Below are positions 1 to 9,034 of a stretch of DNA of 49,587 nucleotides, in pieces. Each line of letters begins with the position of its first letter. Positions within the stretch are counted from its first letter, which is position 1. The notes under the pieces were generated by a model that was not told the origin of the DNA, did not search any database, and saw nothing but the letters and a program-made list of their open reading frames with translations. Origin of the DNA: Pontivivens nitratireducens (GTDB lineage: Bacteria; Pseudomonadota; Alphaproteobacteria; Rhodobacterales; Rhodobacteraceae); the NCBI RefSeq assembly GCF_014235845.1, contig NZ_JACJUQ010000015.1, forward strand, positions 1 to 49,587, read 5' to 3'. Position numbers and translations under genes: made by a program.

Positions 1-205
1 ACAACCTCCTCTGTCGGAGATACTGAATCACGCGACGAACGAATGGGGAAGCCTGATTATGGGGACAGGCCCTAGGCTATCACGACTTGGAGAGGGCGGC
101 GCAAGGATAATGCCTGCACGACTATTCTGTGTCAGAAGCAAGACATCGCGGTTGAACTTCGGCGTTCCACCTTCATCTTGTTATGGACATCACAGGAGGT
201 CCATC

Positions 206-994
206 GTGGATCGTATTATCAAAAATTTCGTCTTGCTATGCGCCGCGTTGATGCTGCCCGCGTCCCTTCATGCACAGGACGCGCCGAACATGCGGGAAAT
301 AACGCGCGTTTCAACGCATATGGGAACGATGACCGCATCCTTCGTCAAGGAGCTGGACGAAGGGGAGCCGGTTACCACCCTGCAGTTCGAACCGTGGCAG
401 ATGCTGGACGATCTGTTTCGCGACGACATCGTGTTGCTGATGCGCCATGGGCCGACGGATTGGTCCAAGCGCGACGCCTCGAACGTCGCACCGACCGATT
501 GCGCAAACCAGCGCATCATGACCAGTTACGGCATGGCGCGCATGCGCGAACTGGGTACGCTGCTGGCCGCGAATGAGGTTCGACCAGGCTCTATCGTGGT
601 GTCCGAATGGTGCCGCAATCGCCAGACGCTCGACAACCTGATGATCGGATTCGAGCGGATCGACCCCGATTATGCCAATTCCATCGACGTTGAGGTTGAT
701 CCCGGCATGAACCTGCTGCTCTCGCTGCAAGGTGCACGTGACGCGGTGCCTCTGCGGGAACGGATTTCCTCATGGGAGGGGGATGAGAAGGGCCCGCTTC
801 TGATTATCACCCACTTCACCAATATCGACGAGGTTACGAATTTCCACGTCTACGAGGGGGAGATTCTGGTGATCGACCCCAAGCGGAACAATCGCGTTCT
901 GGGATATCTGCGCCTGCGCAGTGCCGAACCGGATGTCGGACATTTCAACGATGAAACCATACCGGAGGATGCGCCGGATGAGGTGACCTACTGA
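206..994 (+). CDS. Secreted histidine-phosphatase-like protein
   Basis: A 262-residue protein read from a GTG at 206. I chose that start because AGGAGG lies 7 bases upstream (194-199) and the reading begins directly with a signal peptide (hydrophobic residues 8-20, cleavage probably after LHA at 21-23); an open frame exists further upstream but has no signal or SD. The mature part carries an RHG motif (residues 80-82, in LLMRHGPTDW) and a late histidine (His203, in LLIITHFTN), the two hallmark histidines of branch-1 histidine phosphatases, plus an arginine-containing segment EWCRNRQT near 134-141. I infer a periplasmic phosphatase; the substrate cannot be told from the sequence. It stands alone, with a 275-base gap to the rhomboid gene. 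Confidence 0.8.
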   Translation: MDRIIKNFVLLCAALMLPASLHAQDAPNMREITRVSTHMGTMTASFVKELDEGEPVTTLQFEPWQMLDDLFRDDIVLLMRHGPTDWSKRDASNVAPTDCANQRIMTSYGMARMRELGTLLAANEVRPGSIVVSEWCRNRQTLDNLMIGFERIDPDYANSIDVEVDPGMNLLLSLQGARDAVPLRERISSWEGDEKGPLLIITHFTNIDEVTNFHVYEGEILVIDPKRNNRVLGYLRLRSAEPDVGHFNDETIPEDAPDEVTY

Positions 995-1269
995 GGGTGT
1001 AGTGACTGCTGGCTCTCGAATCACACCCATCCCGCGTTCCGTCAGATTTGCTGCGAGCCGTGCGGCGCGGGCAGGAAATAGCGGCTATCCGCTATGGAAA
1101 CCTCTGCTTTGAGGAGCGCGCGTGCACCTTGGCAGAAGCCCGGCGCCGGCCATGCAGCCACCCTGCGGGACCAGGTGCTCCACATGGTTGGGTGTGATGA
1201 ATCGTCGCTGCGCATATCGGACAACAAGAGCGTTTTCCAAACTCTCCGAACTGACGTAAAGCTGTGCTC
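995..1269. other. Intergenic gap, 275 bases, small dyad only
   Basis: No convincing coding frame or structured RNA was recognised between the phosphatase and rhomboid genes. The only clear structure is a short perfect dyad at 1078-1095 (ATAGCGG, loop CTAT, CCGCTAT). It lacks a T-tract and lies about 85 bases after the phosphatase stop, so it may be a weak transcript end or a processing stem. The minus-strand open frames across this gap have no ribosome binding site and no recognisable protein. Confidence 0.5.
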
Positions 1270-1911
1270 ATGATAAACATGCAATCCTCCGTGACCCCTC
1301 CGATGCGTGCCCTGTGGACGCTGACCCTCGTTCTTTTCGCCATCGAGGCTTTGCTTCAACTCAACGATATCGGCCTGTCGGTGCTGTCGCGCAGGATCGC
1401 CTATACATACGGCGCATTCTGGCGCCCGCTGGTGTTTGCCGAGGTCGAGCCGGTCTTCGCGTTGCAACCTTTCACCATGTTCATCAGCCATGCCTTTCTG
1501 CATGGCAGCATTCTGCATGTCGTGATGAATGCGGTGATCCTGCTCAGCGTAGGGCGCCTGATCGTCACCATTTGCGGTGAGGCGCGGATGCTGGCGCTGT
1601 TCGTGCTCAGCGCAATCGCGGGCGGGGCCGGGTTCGCCCTGTTCGGACCGCAGGAACTGGTGCCGATGGTCGGCGCATCGGGGGCGGTGTTCGGCTTCAT
1701 GGGCGCGTGGAAGCGCTGGGAAGTCATCGCTTTGCGCTCCACCGGGCGGTCCACCGCGCCCGTCTGGAAATTCATCGCGTCGCTGACCGTCCTGAACGTG
1801 GCGCTGCATTTCGGGCTGGGCGGCACATTGGCATGGCAGGCGCATCTCGGCGGTGCGCTGGCGGGATGGGTTCTGGCCCCCCTTCTGCGGGCACCGCGCC
1901 GACCTGCCTGA
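1270..1911 (+). CDS. Rhomboid family intramembrane serine protease
   Basis: Membrane protein of about 213 residues that cleaves substrates within the bilayer. The rhomboid core is visible: a histidine/asparagine pair in the second core helix (HVVMN, His83 and Asn87), the GASGA segment with catalytic Ser137, and the partner His192 in the last helix (WQAHLGGALAGW). There are about six hydrophobic segments, which fits the minimal bacterial rhomboid fold. The start is ambiguous: GTG 1264, ATG 1270 and ATG 1279 are all in frame and none has a good SD; 1270 is a compromise. It lies 72 bases before hslV, but hslV appears to have its own promoter. The substrate is unknown. Confidence 0.88.
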   Translation: MINMQSSVTPPMRALWTLTLVLFAIEALLQLNDIGLSVLSRRIAYTYGAFWRPLVFAEVEPVFALQPFTMFISHAFLHGSILHVVMNAVILLSVGRLIVTICGEARMLALFVLSAIAGGAGFALFGPQELVPMVGASGAVFGFMGAWKRWEVIALRSTGRSTAPVWKFIASLTVLNVALHFGLGGTLAWQAHLGGALAGWVLAPLLRAPRRPA

Positions 1912-1923
1912 TCGCGCCGCGAT

Positions 1924-1953
1924 CTTGTCAAAGTGCAGCGGCAATCCCTATGT
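1924..1953 (+). promoter_or_regulatory. Candidate heat-shock (RpoH-type) promoter of hslVU
   Basis: CTTGTC at 1924-1929 and CCCTATGT at 1946-1953 are separated by 16 bases. This resembles the RpoH consensus (CTTGAA, then CCCCATNT). It sits 31 bases before the hslV start, immediately after the rhomboid stop. hslVU is a classical RpoH regulon member, so position and sequence agree. No start site can be proved from sequence. Confidence 0.55.
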
Positions 1954-1983
1954 GCCACCTCAACACGAGATGAGGAGAGCCCC

Positions 1984-2538
1984 ATGACCGATGACACCCG
2001 CTTCCCCGGCTGGCACGGAACCACCATCGTCGCGGTGCGCAAGGGCGGCCGCGTTGCGGTCGTCGGTGACGGTCAGGTCAGCGTTGGCCCGACCGTGATG
2101 AAGGGGACCGCCCGCAAGGTGCGTCGCCTGACCCCCGGCGGCTCGGACGTGGTGTGCGGCTTCGCCGGCTCGACCGCCGATGCGTTTACCCTGCTGGAAC
2201 GGCTGGAAACCAAGCTGGAGGCGACACCGGGCAAGCTGGCCCGCGCCTGTGTCGATCTGGCCAAGGATTGGCGCACCGACAAGTATCTGCGCAATCTGGA
2301 GGCGATGCTGATCGTCACCGATGGCTCCGATCTGTTCATCGTGACCGGTGCGGGCGACGTGCTGGAACCCGAACACGACATCGCCGCCGTGGGATCCGGC
2401 GGCAACTTCGCGCTGGCCGCCGCCCGTGCCCTGATGGATCAGGACATGGATGCGGAGGCGATCGCCCGGCGCGCCCTGTCCATCGCTTCCGAGATCTGCG
2501 TCTACACCAACGGCAACGCGACGGTTGAGGTCATCTGA
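1984..2538 (+). CDS. hslV: ATP-dependent protease peptidase subunit HslV
   Basis: 184-residue proteasome-type peptidase that forms the proteolytic double hexamer of the HslUV (ClpYQ) protease in the cytoplasm. ATG 1984 is preceded by GAGGAG at 1972-1977. The nucleophile is Thr13 in HGTTIVAVR, so a 12-residue propeptide must be removed. Other conserved stretches are VGDGQVS and the [21 protein letters not shown] block. A C-terminal [10 protein letters not shown] is typical of the family. Followed 37 bases later by hslU, as in most proteobacteria, and probably cotranscribed from the RpoH-like promoter upstream. Confidence 0.97.
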   Translation: MTDDTRFPGWHGTTIVAVRKGGRVAVVGDGQVSVGPTVMKGTARKVRRLTPGGSDVVCGFAGSTADAFTLLERLETKLEATPGKLARACVDLAKDWRTDKYLRNLEAMLIVTDGSDLFIVTGAGDVLEPEHDIAAVGSGGNFALAAARALMDQDMDAEAIARRALSIASEICVYTNGNATVEVI

Positions 2539-2575
2539 CCTCCCGCCCTTGCCTGCCCCTTTGAGAGGACATCCA

Positions 2576-3880
2576 ATGACCGACCTGACCCCGCGCGAAA
2601 TCGTCACCGAGCTCGACCGCTTCATCATCGGCCAGGCCGACGCGAAACGTGCCGTTGCCGTGGCCCTGCGCAACCGCTGGCGGCGCCAGCGGCTGGACGA
2701 CACCATGGCCGAGGAAGTGTACCCCAAGAACATCCTGATGATCGGACCCACCGGCGTGGGCAAAACGGAGATCTCGCGCAGGCTTGCCAAGCTGGCCCGC
2801 GCCCCGTTCATCAAGGTCGAGGCGACGAAGTTCACCGAAGTCGGCTATGTCGGTCGCGATGTCGAACAGATCATCCGCGATCTGGTGGACGCCGCCATCG
2901 TGATGACCCGCGAATATCGGCGTGAGGAGGTCAAATCCAAGGCGCATGAGGCAGCAGAGGCTCGCGTCATCGCCGCACTTGCCGGTGAGGGCGCGCGCGA
3001 GCAGACCCGCGATATGTTCCGCCGGAAACTGCGTGACGGATTGCTCGACGATACTGAAATCGAGGTTGAAGTGTCCGACACCTCGAACCCGCTGGGCGCC
3101 ATGGACATCCCCGGTATGCCGCCCGGTGGTCAGATGATGGACCTCGGCTCGCTGTTCGGAAAGGCGATGGGCGGACGCAAGACCAAGAAACGCCTGCGCG
3201 TCGCCGACAGCTATGAGATTCTGATCGCAGAGGAAGCGGACAAGCTGCTGGATGAGGAGGCCCTGACGCGTGAGGCCGTGCAGGTCGTCGAACAATCCGG
3301 CATCGTCTTCATAGATGAGATCGACAAGGTCGCGAGCAAGCAGGACGGGCGTGGTGGAGAGGTCAGCCGCGAGGGCGTGCAGCGTGATCTGCTGCCCCTC
3401 ATCGAAGGCACCACCGTTTCCACCAAGCATGGGCCGGTAAAGACCGATCACATCCTGTTCATCGCCTCGGGCGCATTTCACGTCGCGAAACCGTCGGACC
3501 TGCTGCCGGAACTGCAGGGCCGCCTGCCGATCCGGGTCGAACTGCGTGCCCTGACCGAAGCTGATTTCGTGCGCATCCTGACGGAGACGGACAACGCGTT
3601 GACCCGTCAGTACACCGCGCTTCTGGGAACCGAGGGCGTCACCGTGACCTTTACCGAGGAGGGCATCTCGAACCTTGCGCGGATCGCGGCGGAGGTGAAC
3701 GCCAATATCGAAAATATCGGCGCGCGACGGCTCTACACCGTGCTGGAACGGGTTTTCGAGGAGTTGAGCTTCACCGCGCCCGACCGCAGCGGGGAAACGG
3801 TCCAGGTCGATGCCGCATTCGTGGAAAAACACTTGGGCGAACTGAGCCGATCCAACGACCTCAGCCGCTACGTGCTCTGA
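2576..3880 (+). CDS. hslU: ATP-dependent protease ATPase subunit HslU
   Basis: 434-residue AAA+ unfoldase partner of HslV. Walker A is GPTGVGKTE (about residues 57-65) and Walker B is [10 protein letters not shown] (about 241-250). Between them lies the variable I-domain, rich in charged helices. The protein ends in DLSRYVL, the C-terminal tail that docks into HslV and switches on the peptidase. ATG 2576 follows TTTGAGAGGAC, a usable SD. Length matches the family (about 435-445). The gene ends at a hairpin at 3905-3946. Confidence 0.97.
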   Translation: MTDLTPREIVTELDRFIIGQADAKRAVAVALRNRWRRQRLDDTMAEEVYPKNILMIGPTGVGKTEISRRLAKLARAPFIKVEATKFTEVGYVGRDVEQIIRDLVDAAIVMTREYRREEVKSKAHEAAEARVIAALAGEGAREQTRDMFRRKLRDGLLDDTEIEVEVSDTSNPLGAMDIPGMPPGGQMMDLGSLFGKAMGGRKTKKRLRVADSYEILIAEEADKLLDEEALTREAVQVVEQSGIVFIDEIDKVASKQDGRGGEVSREGVQRDLLPLIEGTTVSTKHGPVKTDHILFIASGAFHVAKPSDLLPELQGRLPIRVELRALTEADFVRILTETDNALTRQYTALLGTEGVTVTFTEEGISNLARIAAEVNANIENIGARRLYTVLERVFEELSFTAPDRSGETVQVDAAFVEKHLGELSRSNDLSRYVL

Positions 3881-3904
3881 CATTGCGGCTTTCCTGCTGA
3901 ACAC

Positions 3905-3946
3905 ATCCCCGCCCTGCCCGTGTGATCAGGTGCTTCGGGCGGGGAT
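3905..3946 (+). terminator. Hairpin after hslU, containing a GGATATTT motif
   Basis: A perfect 10-base stem: ATCCCCGCCC at 3905-3914 pairs with GGGCGGGGAT at 3937-3946 around a 22-base loop, followed by ATTT. It lies 25 bases after the hslU stop. The short T-tail makes it a plausible though weak intrinsic terminator. The 3' arm runs into the recurring GGATATTT word (3943-3950). Confidence 0.6.
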
Positions 3947-3950
3947 ATTT
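3943..3950 (+). repeat. Extragenic GGATATTT motif, copy 1
   Basis: Copy of an eight-base word found four times in this window, each time between genes (others at 21648-21655, 25024-25031 and 33565-33572). Here it forms the 3' edge of the hslU hairpin and its T-tail. Confidence 0.5.
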
Positions 3951-4060
3951 GCGGAAGCTGACGCGAGAAAAGGCGGCACATGGCAGTCGCCGGACAGGAT
4001 GATGACGTGTCCCGCTCATGCGGCGCTGGCCTCCTGTCACGGATAGACTATCTTCACCCC

Positions 4061-4663
4061 ATGACACTGCTCGCCTGCCCTTCCTGCGATATGCTCCACG
4101 ATGTACCCGACCTGCCGCAGGGCCGTCGGGCCTATTGCCTGCGCTGCAATCACATGCTGGTTTCGGGGCGGCACACCTCGCTCGACCGAACGCTGGCGAC
4201 AGGTTTCGCGATTGCCATCCTGATCGTGTTCGCGCTGTTCTTTCCGTTCCTGTCGATCGAGGAACTTGGCTTTTCCAATACCACCACCTTGCTGGGCGTG
4301 GCCGCGGCGTTTCTGGATGGATGGCTGATTCCGCTGACCCTTGCCGTTACCGCCAGCATCGTGGCGATTCCGCTGATCCGGGTGGCCTTGCTGATCTATG
4401 CACTGTTCCCGATCTGGCGCGGCCGCCCCCCCGCGCCCCACGCCGCCCGCGCCTTTCGCTGGTCAGAGGCATTGCGCCCCTGGTCGATGGCGGAGATCTT
4501 CGTGCTGGGCGCAGCGGTGGCATTGGTCAAGGTCGCGGACCTGGCCACGATCGGTTTCGGTCCGGCCTTCTGGGCGTTTTGCGCCGCCGTCTTCATCATC
4601 GCGTTCGAGCGGCAGATCACCGATGCCGCCTCGATCTGGTCGATGCTGGACAATGAGCCATGA
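4061..4663 (+). CDS. PqiA-like membrane protein, first of two
   Basis: 200-residue protein of the paraquat-inducible protein A family. An N-terminal zinc-ribbon-like segment has two CxxC pairs (ACPSCDML and YCLRCNHM). Four hydrophobic segments follow, near residues 48-64, 83-103, 107-123 and 148-185. E. coli PqiA and LetA are single chains of about 420 residues with two such halves; here each half is a separate gene. It starts the operon PqiA1-PqiA2-PqiB-PqiC and overlaps the next gene by ATGA. The inferred role is the inner membrane partner of the MCE protein in lipid movement across the envelope. Confidence 0.85.
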   Translation: MTLLACPSCDMLHDVPDLPQGRRAYCLRCNHMLVSGRHTSLDRTLATGFAIAILIVFALFFPFLSIEELGFSNTTTLLGVAAAFLDGWLIPLTLAVTASIVAIPLIRVALLIYALFPIWRGRPPAPHAARAFRWSEALRPWSMAEIFVLGAAVALVKVADLATIGFGPAFWAFCAAVFIIAFERQITDAASIWSMLDNEP

Positions 4664-5280
4664 ACGTCCTGACCGCGCGCGAGGCCGGCCTCGTTTCTTG
4701 CCATCGGTGCGAACTGGTCCACGATCAGGGGGTCGCGCGCTGTCGGCGGTGCCATGCGCACCTGTCTTCGCGAAAACCCTATAGCCTGCAAAGGGTCTGG
4801 GCATGGCTGATCGCGGGGATCGTCGCCTATATTCCGGCCAACCTGTACCCGATGCTGGTAACACGGCAACTGGGCACGACGCATGAGGACACCATCGTCG
4901 GCGGCGTGATCGTTCTGGCGGATACCGGCGCCTACGGCATCGCGGGGATCGTCTTTTTTGCGTCCGTGGTGGTTCCGCTCTCCAAGTTCGGGGTGATCGC
5001 CCTGCTGGCGTGGTCCGTGACGCGCCCGAACAGTTTGAGCCAGCATTCGCGGCTTCACCTGCATGAGGTCATCGAATTCGTGGGCCGCTGGTCAATGATC
5101 GACGTGTTCGTCGTGGCCTTGCTGACGGCACTGGTCCAGTTGGGTGCGGCGGCCAGTGTGCATCCGGGGCCCGCTGCCGTATGCTTCGCCCTGTCAGTCG
5201 TTTTCACCATGCTGTCCGCGCAAGCGTTCGACCCGCGCCTGATCTGGGATCGTCCCGACACTTCGCCGAAGGAAACCTGA
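4660..5280 (+). CDS. PqiA-like membrane protein, second of two
   Basis: 206 residues. It overlaps the preceding PqiA-like gene by four bases and precedes the MCE gene by one base, so translation is probably coupled. The N-terminus again has two CxxC pairs (SCHRCELV and RCRRCHAHL), a likely zinc ribbon, then four hydrophobic segments, including one around residues 48-66 (WAWLIAGIVAYIPANLYPML), the conserved PqiA helix with the NLYP motif. The NLYP motif is present here but not in the first gene, so the two halves are not interchangeable. Inferred to work with the first PqiA-like protein and the MCE protein. Confidence 0.87.
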   Translation: MNVLTAREAGLVSCHRCELVHDQGVARCRRCHAHLSSRKPYSLQRVWAWLIAGIVAYIPANLYPMLVTRQLGTTHEDTIVGGVIVLADTGAYGIAGIVFFASVVVPLSKFGVIALLAWSVTRPNSLSQHSRLHLHEVIEFVGRWSMIDVFVVALLTALVQLGAAASVHPGPAAVCFALSVVFTMLSAQAFDPRLIWDRPDTSPKET

Positions 5281-5281
5281 T

Positions 5282-8278
5282 TTGACCGACCTGCCGCCCC
5301 CCGCCCCCCGGATCGAGACCGACGCCAAGCAGCCCTACTGGAAACGCGTGTCTCTGGTGTGGGCGATCCCCTTGGTTGCCCTGATCGTGGCCGCAGCAGT
5401 GACCTATCGGACCTATGCATCGCGGGGACCGGTCATTTTCGTACACTTCACCAATGCGGCGGGCATCGTGATCGGGCAGACCCCGCTGCGGTATCGCGAT
5501 GTGAGGATCGGCCAGGTCGAGGATATCAGCTTTGGCCCCGGACTGGACGACGTTCTGGTCCATGTTCGGCTGGACCGCGATATCGCATCCTATCTGACCG
5601 AGGAGGCGGTGATCTGGATCGTGCAGCCAGAGATTACCGCGCAGGGGATCTCCGGCCTCAGAACGGTGGTCAGCGGCACCTATCTCGCGGCTCAGTTGCC
5701 CGATGAACCGGGCGAGCAGGTGACCGAACTGACGGGGCTGGAGCGCGCGCCCCTGACGCCGATCGACCAACCCGGCCTGCGCGTCACGCTGCGCACCGCG
5801 CTGGCCAGTTCCATCTCTCTGGGCTCCCCGGTGCTGTACAAGGGCATTGAGGTCGGTCAGGTCGAGGATCTGGAGCTTTCCAGTAATGGGCGCACGATCA
5901 TCTATACCGCCTTCATACGTGAGCCCTATAACAACCTCATCACCGATGGGACGCGGTTCTGGGATGCGTCGGGATTCAACTTCACGCTGGATACCAGCGG
6001 CGCATCGCTGAATGTGGGCAGTCTGGCCGCGCTGCTGCGCGGGGGGGTCACGTTCGACACGGTTTTCGAGGGCGGATCGGCCGTCACGCAGGATCGCGGA
6101 TTCCGTCTGTATCCGGACCCCGAAACCGCCCGCTCCTCGCTTTTCGATACGTTGGAACGCGCGCCGGTCACCGTCTCAGCGGTCTTTCCCGGTTCGGTCA
6201 GCGGCCTGCGGGTGGGGGCGCAAGTGTCCTATCGCGGGATCCCTGTCGGCACCGTCACCAGCCTGTCCGCGCGACTGGCCGGCGAGGAAGGACACCGCAC
6301 GGTCGAGTTGATTGCCGCGTTCGAGATCGAGCCGGGGCGGCTCGGCCTGCCGGCGGGCTCCGACACCAGCATCACGCTTGATCTGTTGGCGGAGCTGGTT
6401 GCGGATAACGGGCTTCGCGCCCAGCTCAGCGCGCCATCAATCCTCAGCGGGGCGCAGAACATCGAGCTGACCGAAGTGCCGGACGCTGTGGCGGCCGTGC
6501 TTGACACGAATGTGCAACCCTTCCCCCGCATTCCCACGGTGGAGACGGACGCGAGCGGTCTGGCCGAAACAGCCGAGGGGTTGATGACCCGCATAGACGA
6601 ATTGCCCATCGAGGCTGTTCTGAACGCGGCGACACAGGCCCTGACGGCTGTCACGTCCCTGCTCAACGATCCCGAGCTGCGGGAAATTCCCGCTGGCGCA
6701 AATGGCGCGATCGCGGATCTGCGCGATCTGTTGCAATCGGATGGCATTACGCAGGCCCCGGACGAATTGCTCGCCGGTCTGACCGCGCTGCGCGGTTTGC
6801 TGGAGGACGCGCAGCAGGCCGCTCTGATCGAGGCCTTCTCAACCGCGGTGGCTGATATCTCCACCCTGGCGGGCACCCTCAACCAGACCGCGGAGGAGAT
6901 CACGCCCGAACTGGAATCGACCCTGATCGCCACCGAGGCATTCCTGACCTCGACGCAGGAAGTGCTGGACGATCCTTCGACCCGCGCGATCCCGATGCGG
7001 GCGGAGGCCCTGCTGGCGGAGGTGCAGGCCATCGTCTCCGACCCGGCCTTGCAAGCTGCGCCCGAAACGTTGCAAACCGCCCTGGCCCAGGCCGAGGCGA
7101 TCCTGAACGAGTTCCGCGATGCGGACATCGCGACCCGCCTGGCCACCGCCCTGGATGAGGGCGCGTCTGCCGCCAACGGAATCGCCGATCTGACCACCGG
7201 CGCGGCCGACCTGCCTGATACCCTGGCCGCTGTGATCAAGGAGGTGGACGAACTGACGAACACGGCCACCGCATTCCTGTCCGACCCCGAGGTGACCGCC
7301 GCCCCGGCGGAGTTGACGGGGCTGCTGCGTTCCGCCCGGGAAATCCTGGACGACGAGGCGACCCGCGCCCTGCCTGAGGAAACGCTGGCCGGGATCGCGA
7401 CCATCAACCGCACATTGGCCGCCATCGAGGAGGCGGACATCGCCACCCTGCTGGACGAAACGCTGACCTCTGCCACGCAGGCAGCGGCCCGTCTGGCCGA
7501 GATCGCTGAAGCGGCGGAGCCTGTTCCCGGTGCGCTGAACGATCTGATCGCGAATGCTGACTCGATCCTGACCGATCCCGGAACGCAGGCGCTGCCCAAG
7601 CAGGCCACAGCCGCGTTGAGCGCTCTGCGCACCTTGCTGGAGGATCCCGAGACGCAGGCATTGCCTGCCGATATCGGGGCCGGACTGCGCAGTGCCCGTA
7701 TCCTGCTGGACGATCTGATCGCTGCGGAACTGGGCCAGCGCCTGCAGGATGCGCTCGCCGATGCGGGCCGCGCTGCGGCCAGCGTGGCGGAGGCGTCCGA
7801 CGGCGTTCCCGACCTGATCGCGCGCATCGACGCCGTGGTGAAGGATGCCGAACAGGTGGAACTGGACGTTCTGGCCCGAACCGCGCAGGATCTGCTGCGC
7901 AGTGCCGATGACATCCTGTCCGCCCCCGGTGCGGAGGATCTGCCCGCCTCGCTGAACGGCGCACTGAACGAAGTTCGCGTAACCTTGGCCGAATTGCGCG
8001 GTGTCGGTGTGGCGCAGGGTCTGGGCGATACGCTGAGTACGGCGGAACGCGCGGCGGAGGCCATTCGTCTGGCCGCGCTCGATGTACCGGCGCTGTTGTC
8101 GCGACTGGATGCACTGACCTCTCAGGCTGGAACGACAATCGCCGCCTATAACGAGGATTCGCTCCTGAACGAAGAGGCCATTCGTGCCATCCGCGAATTC
8201 CGCGATACCGCCCGTGCGATCACCGCGCTGGTCAGGCAGATCGAACGCAACCCCAACTCCCTTCTCACCGGGCGCTGA
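5282..8278 (+). CDS. pqiB: PqiB-like MCE-domain protein with long repeat arm
   Basis: 998-residue envelope protein. It starts at TTG 5282, with AAGGA at 5269-5273 and one base after the preceding stop. Layout: a single transmembrane helix at about 23-43; three MCE domains at about 48-140, 163-260 and 292-398, each with the signature turn (RYRDVRIGQVE, LYKGIEVGQVE, SYRGIPVGTVT); then about 570 residues of helix. That C-terminal part holds five repeats of about 100 residues, each with two short turns of the type DPxTxALP spaced about 23 residues apart (first turns near 461, 562, 666 and 763; second turns near 484, 585, 688, 785 and 878). E. coli PqiB is about 546 residues with three MCE domains and a helical needle, so this arm is much longer. 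MCE proteins form hexameric tunnels for lipids between the membranes; that role is inferred here. Confidence 0.93.
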   Translation: MTDLPPPAPRIETDAKQPYWKRVSLVWAIPLVALIVAAAVTYRTYASRGPVIFVHFTNAAGIVIGQTPLRYRDVRIGQVEDISFGPGLDDVLVHVRLDRDIASYLTEEAVIWIVQPEITAQGISGLRTVVSGTYLAAQLPDEPGEQVTELTGLERAPLTPIDQPGLRVTLRTALASSISLGSPVLYKGIEVGQVEDLELSSNGRTIIYTAFIREPYNNLITDGTRFWDASGFNFTLDTSGASLNVGSLAALLRGGVTFDTVFEGGSAVTQDRGFRLYPDPETARSSLFDTLERAPVTVSAVFPGSVSGLRVGAQVSYRGIPVGTVTSLSARLAGEEGHRTVELIAAFEIEPGRLGLPAGSDTSITLDLLAELVADNGLRAQLSAPSILSGAQNIELTEVPDAVAAVLDTNVQPFPRIPTVETDASGLAETAEGLMTRIDELPIEAVLNAATQALTAVTSLLNDPELREIPAGANGAIADLRDLLQSDGITQAPDELLAGLTALRGLLEDAQQAALIEAFSTAVADISTLAGTLNQTAEEITPELESTLIATEAFLTSTQEVLDDPSTRAIPMRAEALLAEVQAIVSDPALQAAPETLQTALAQAEAILNEFRDADIATRLATALDEGASAANGIADLTTGAADLPDTLAAVIKEVDELTNTATAFLSDPEVTAAPAELTGLLRSAREILDDEATRALPEETLAGIATINRTLAAIEEADIATLLDETLTSATQAAARLAEIAEAAEPVPGALNDLIANADSILTDPGTQALPKQATAALSALRTLLEDPETQALPADIGAGLRSARILLDDLIAAELGQRLQDALADAGRAAASVAEASDGVPDLIARIDAVVKDAEQVELDVLARTAQDLLRSADDILSAPGAEDLPASLNGALNEVRVTLAELRGVGVAQGLGDTLSTAERAAEAIRLAALDVPALLSRLDALTSQAGTTIAAYNEDSLLNEEAIRAIREFRDTARAITALVRQIERNPNSLLTGR

Positions 8279-8304
8279 CGCACCCCTCGCAAAGGATCGA
8301 CCCC

Positions 8305-8895
8305 ATGCGTTTTCTCTTGCTCGCCCTCGCAATTACACTGATGGCCTGTAGCTCCGCGCCGGAACCGCGCATTCAGCTGGCCCCGATCGCACCCGCTGCC
8401 GAAACCACGGACAGCGTGGTGCAATACATCGAGCTGCGCGAAATCTCGCTGCCATATTACGCGCAGGGTGAGGAGATCGGCATTGTCGAGGCGGATGGCA
8501 GCGTGGCCTTGCGCACCGACATTCTGTGGGCCGACCTGCCCCCCCGGGCGCTGACCTTGCGGTTGGCGCAAACACTGGCCGCCCGCTTGCCCGAGACGGC
8601 CGTCGCGGCGGAACCCTGGCCCCTGCTCAGCCGCGCCGATCTGCGGATCGAGATTCAGGTCGCTCGGGCGCTGGGCCAGATCGGCGGCGACTACAATCTG
8701 GACGGTCAGTATTTCATAATCGCTGGCAATCTGGGCGAATATGAACGCGCGCAAAGCTTCGCGATCTCACAGCCTGTCGAAGGCATCGGGTTTACGGCGA
8801 TCTCCATCGCGCAATCGGCCGCGTTCGATCAGTTGGCCGATCTGATCGTCGCGGATGTGGCTGAGGTCACGCCTGCCGACATTGGGCGGCGTTGA
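8305..8895 (+). CDS. pqiC: PqiC-like outer membrane lipoprotein
   Basis: 196 residues. The signal peptide ends in the lipobox LMAC, so Cys15 is the lipidation site. The body matches the ABC-type transport auxiliary lipoprotein family (PqiC/YmbA): a conserved beta strand near YIELREISLPYYAQG, the WADLPPRALTLRLAQTL region, and a C-terminal helix that packs on the domain. It follows the MCE gene by 26 bases with an AAAGGA SD. It is inferred to receive the end of the PqiB-like tunnel at the outer membrane. Confidence 0.87.
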   Translation: MRFLLLALAITLMACSSAPEPRIQLAPIAPAAETTDSVVQYIELREISLPYYAQGEEIGIVEADGSVALRTDILWADLPPRALTLRLAQTLAARLPETAVAAEPWPLLSRADLRIEIQVARALGQIGGDYNLDGQYFIIAGNLGEYERAQSFAISQPVEGIGFTAISIAQSAAFDQLADLIVADVAEVTPADIGRR

Positions 8896-9000
8896 TCATC
8901 ATCCCAACGGGCAGCCTGGCTCTGCTGCGTATTCCAGCGCGATAAGTACCGCTTTTCTGGAAATTCCTCGATCTCGCGCGCAACGTCTGGTCGCGGCACA

Positions 9001-9034
9001 CGGGACTTGCGCAACAATATGTCCCGCGTTATCT
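9001..9034 (+). promoter_or_regulatory. Candidate promoter and operator dyad before ecm
   Basis: The arms CGGGAC (9001-9006) and GTCCCG (9021-9026) form an inverted repeat with a 14-base spacer. The spacer includes the palindrome TTGCGCAA (9007-9014). TTGCGC could serve as a -35 with TTATCT (9029-9034) as -10, 16 bases apart, so the dyad would overlay the promoter. It is 36 bases upstream of the ecm start. The regulator is unknown. Confidence 0.3.

Noticed and set aside
1-205. Partial gene or RNA at the left edge
   Set aside because: No frame with a plausible start/stop or family match; only the phosphatase SD at 194-199 is convincing.
1042-1944. Minus-strand frame spanning the gap before and through the rhomboid gene
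   Set aside because: Its distal part is antisense to the rhomboid gene and the part in the gap has no SD or recognisable fold.
6229-8064. Serine- and alanine-rich minus-strand frame opposite the PqiB-like repeats
   Set aside because: Its repeats only mirror the repeats of the coding strand.
9007-9014. TTGCGCAA as a PccR/RamB-type short-chain acyl-CoA regulator site
   Set aside because: The known motif is TTTGCAAA-like and normally doubled; a single TTGCGCAA is too weak.
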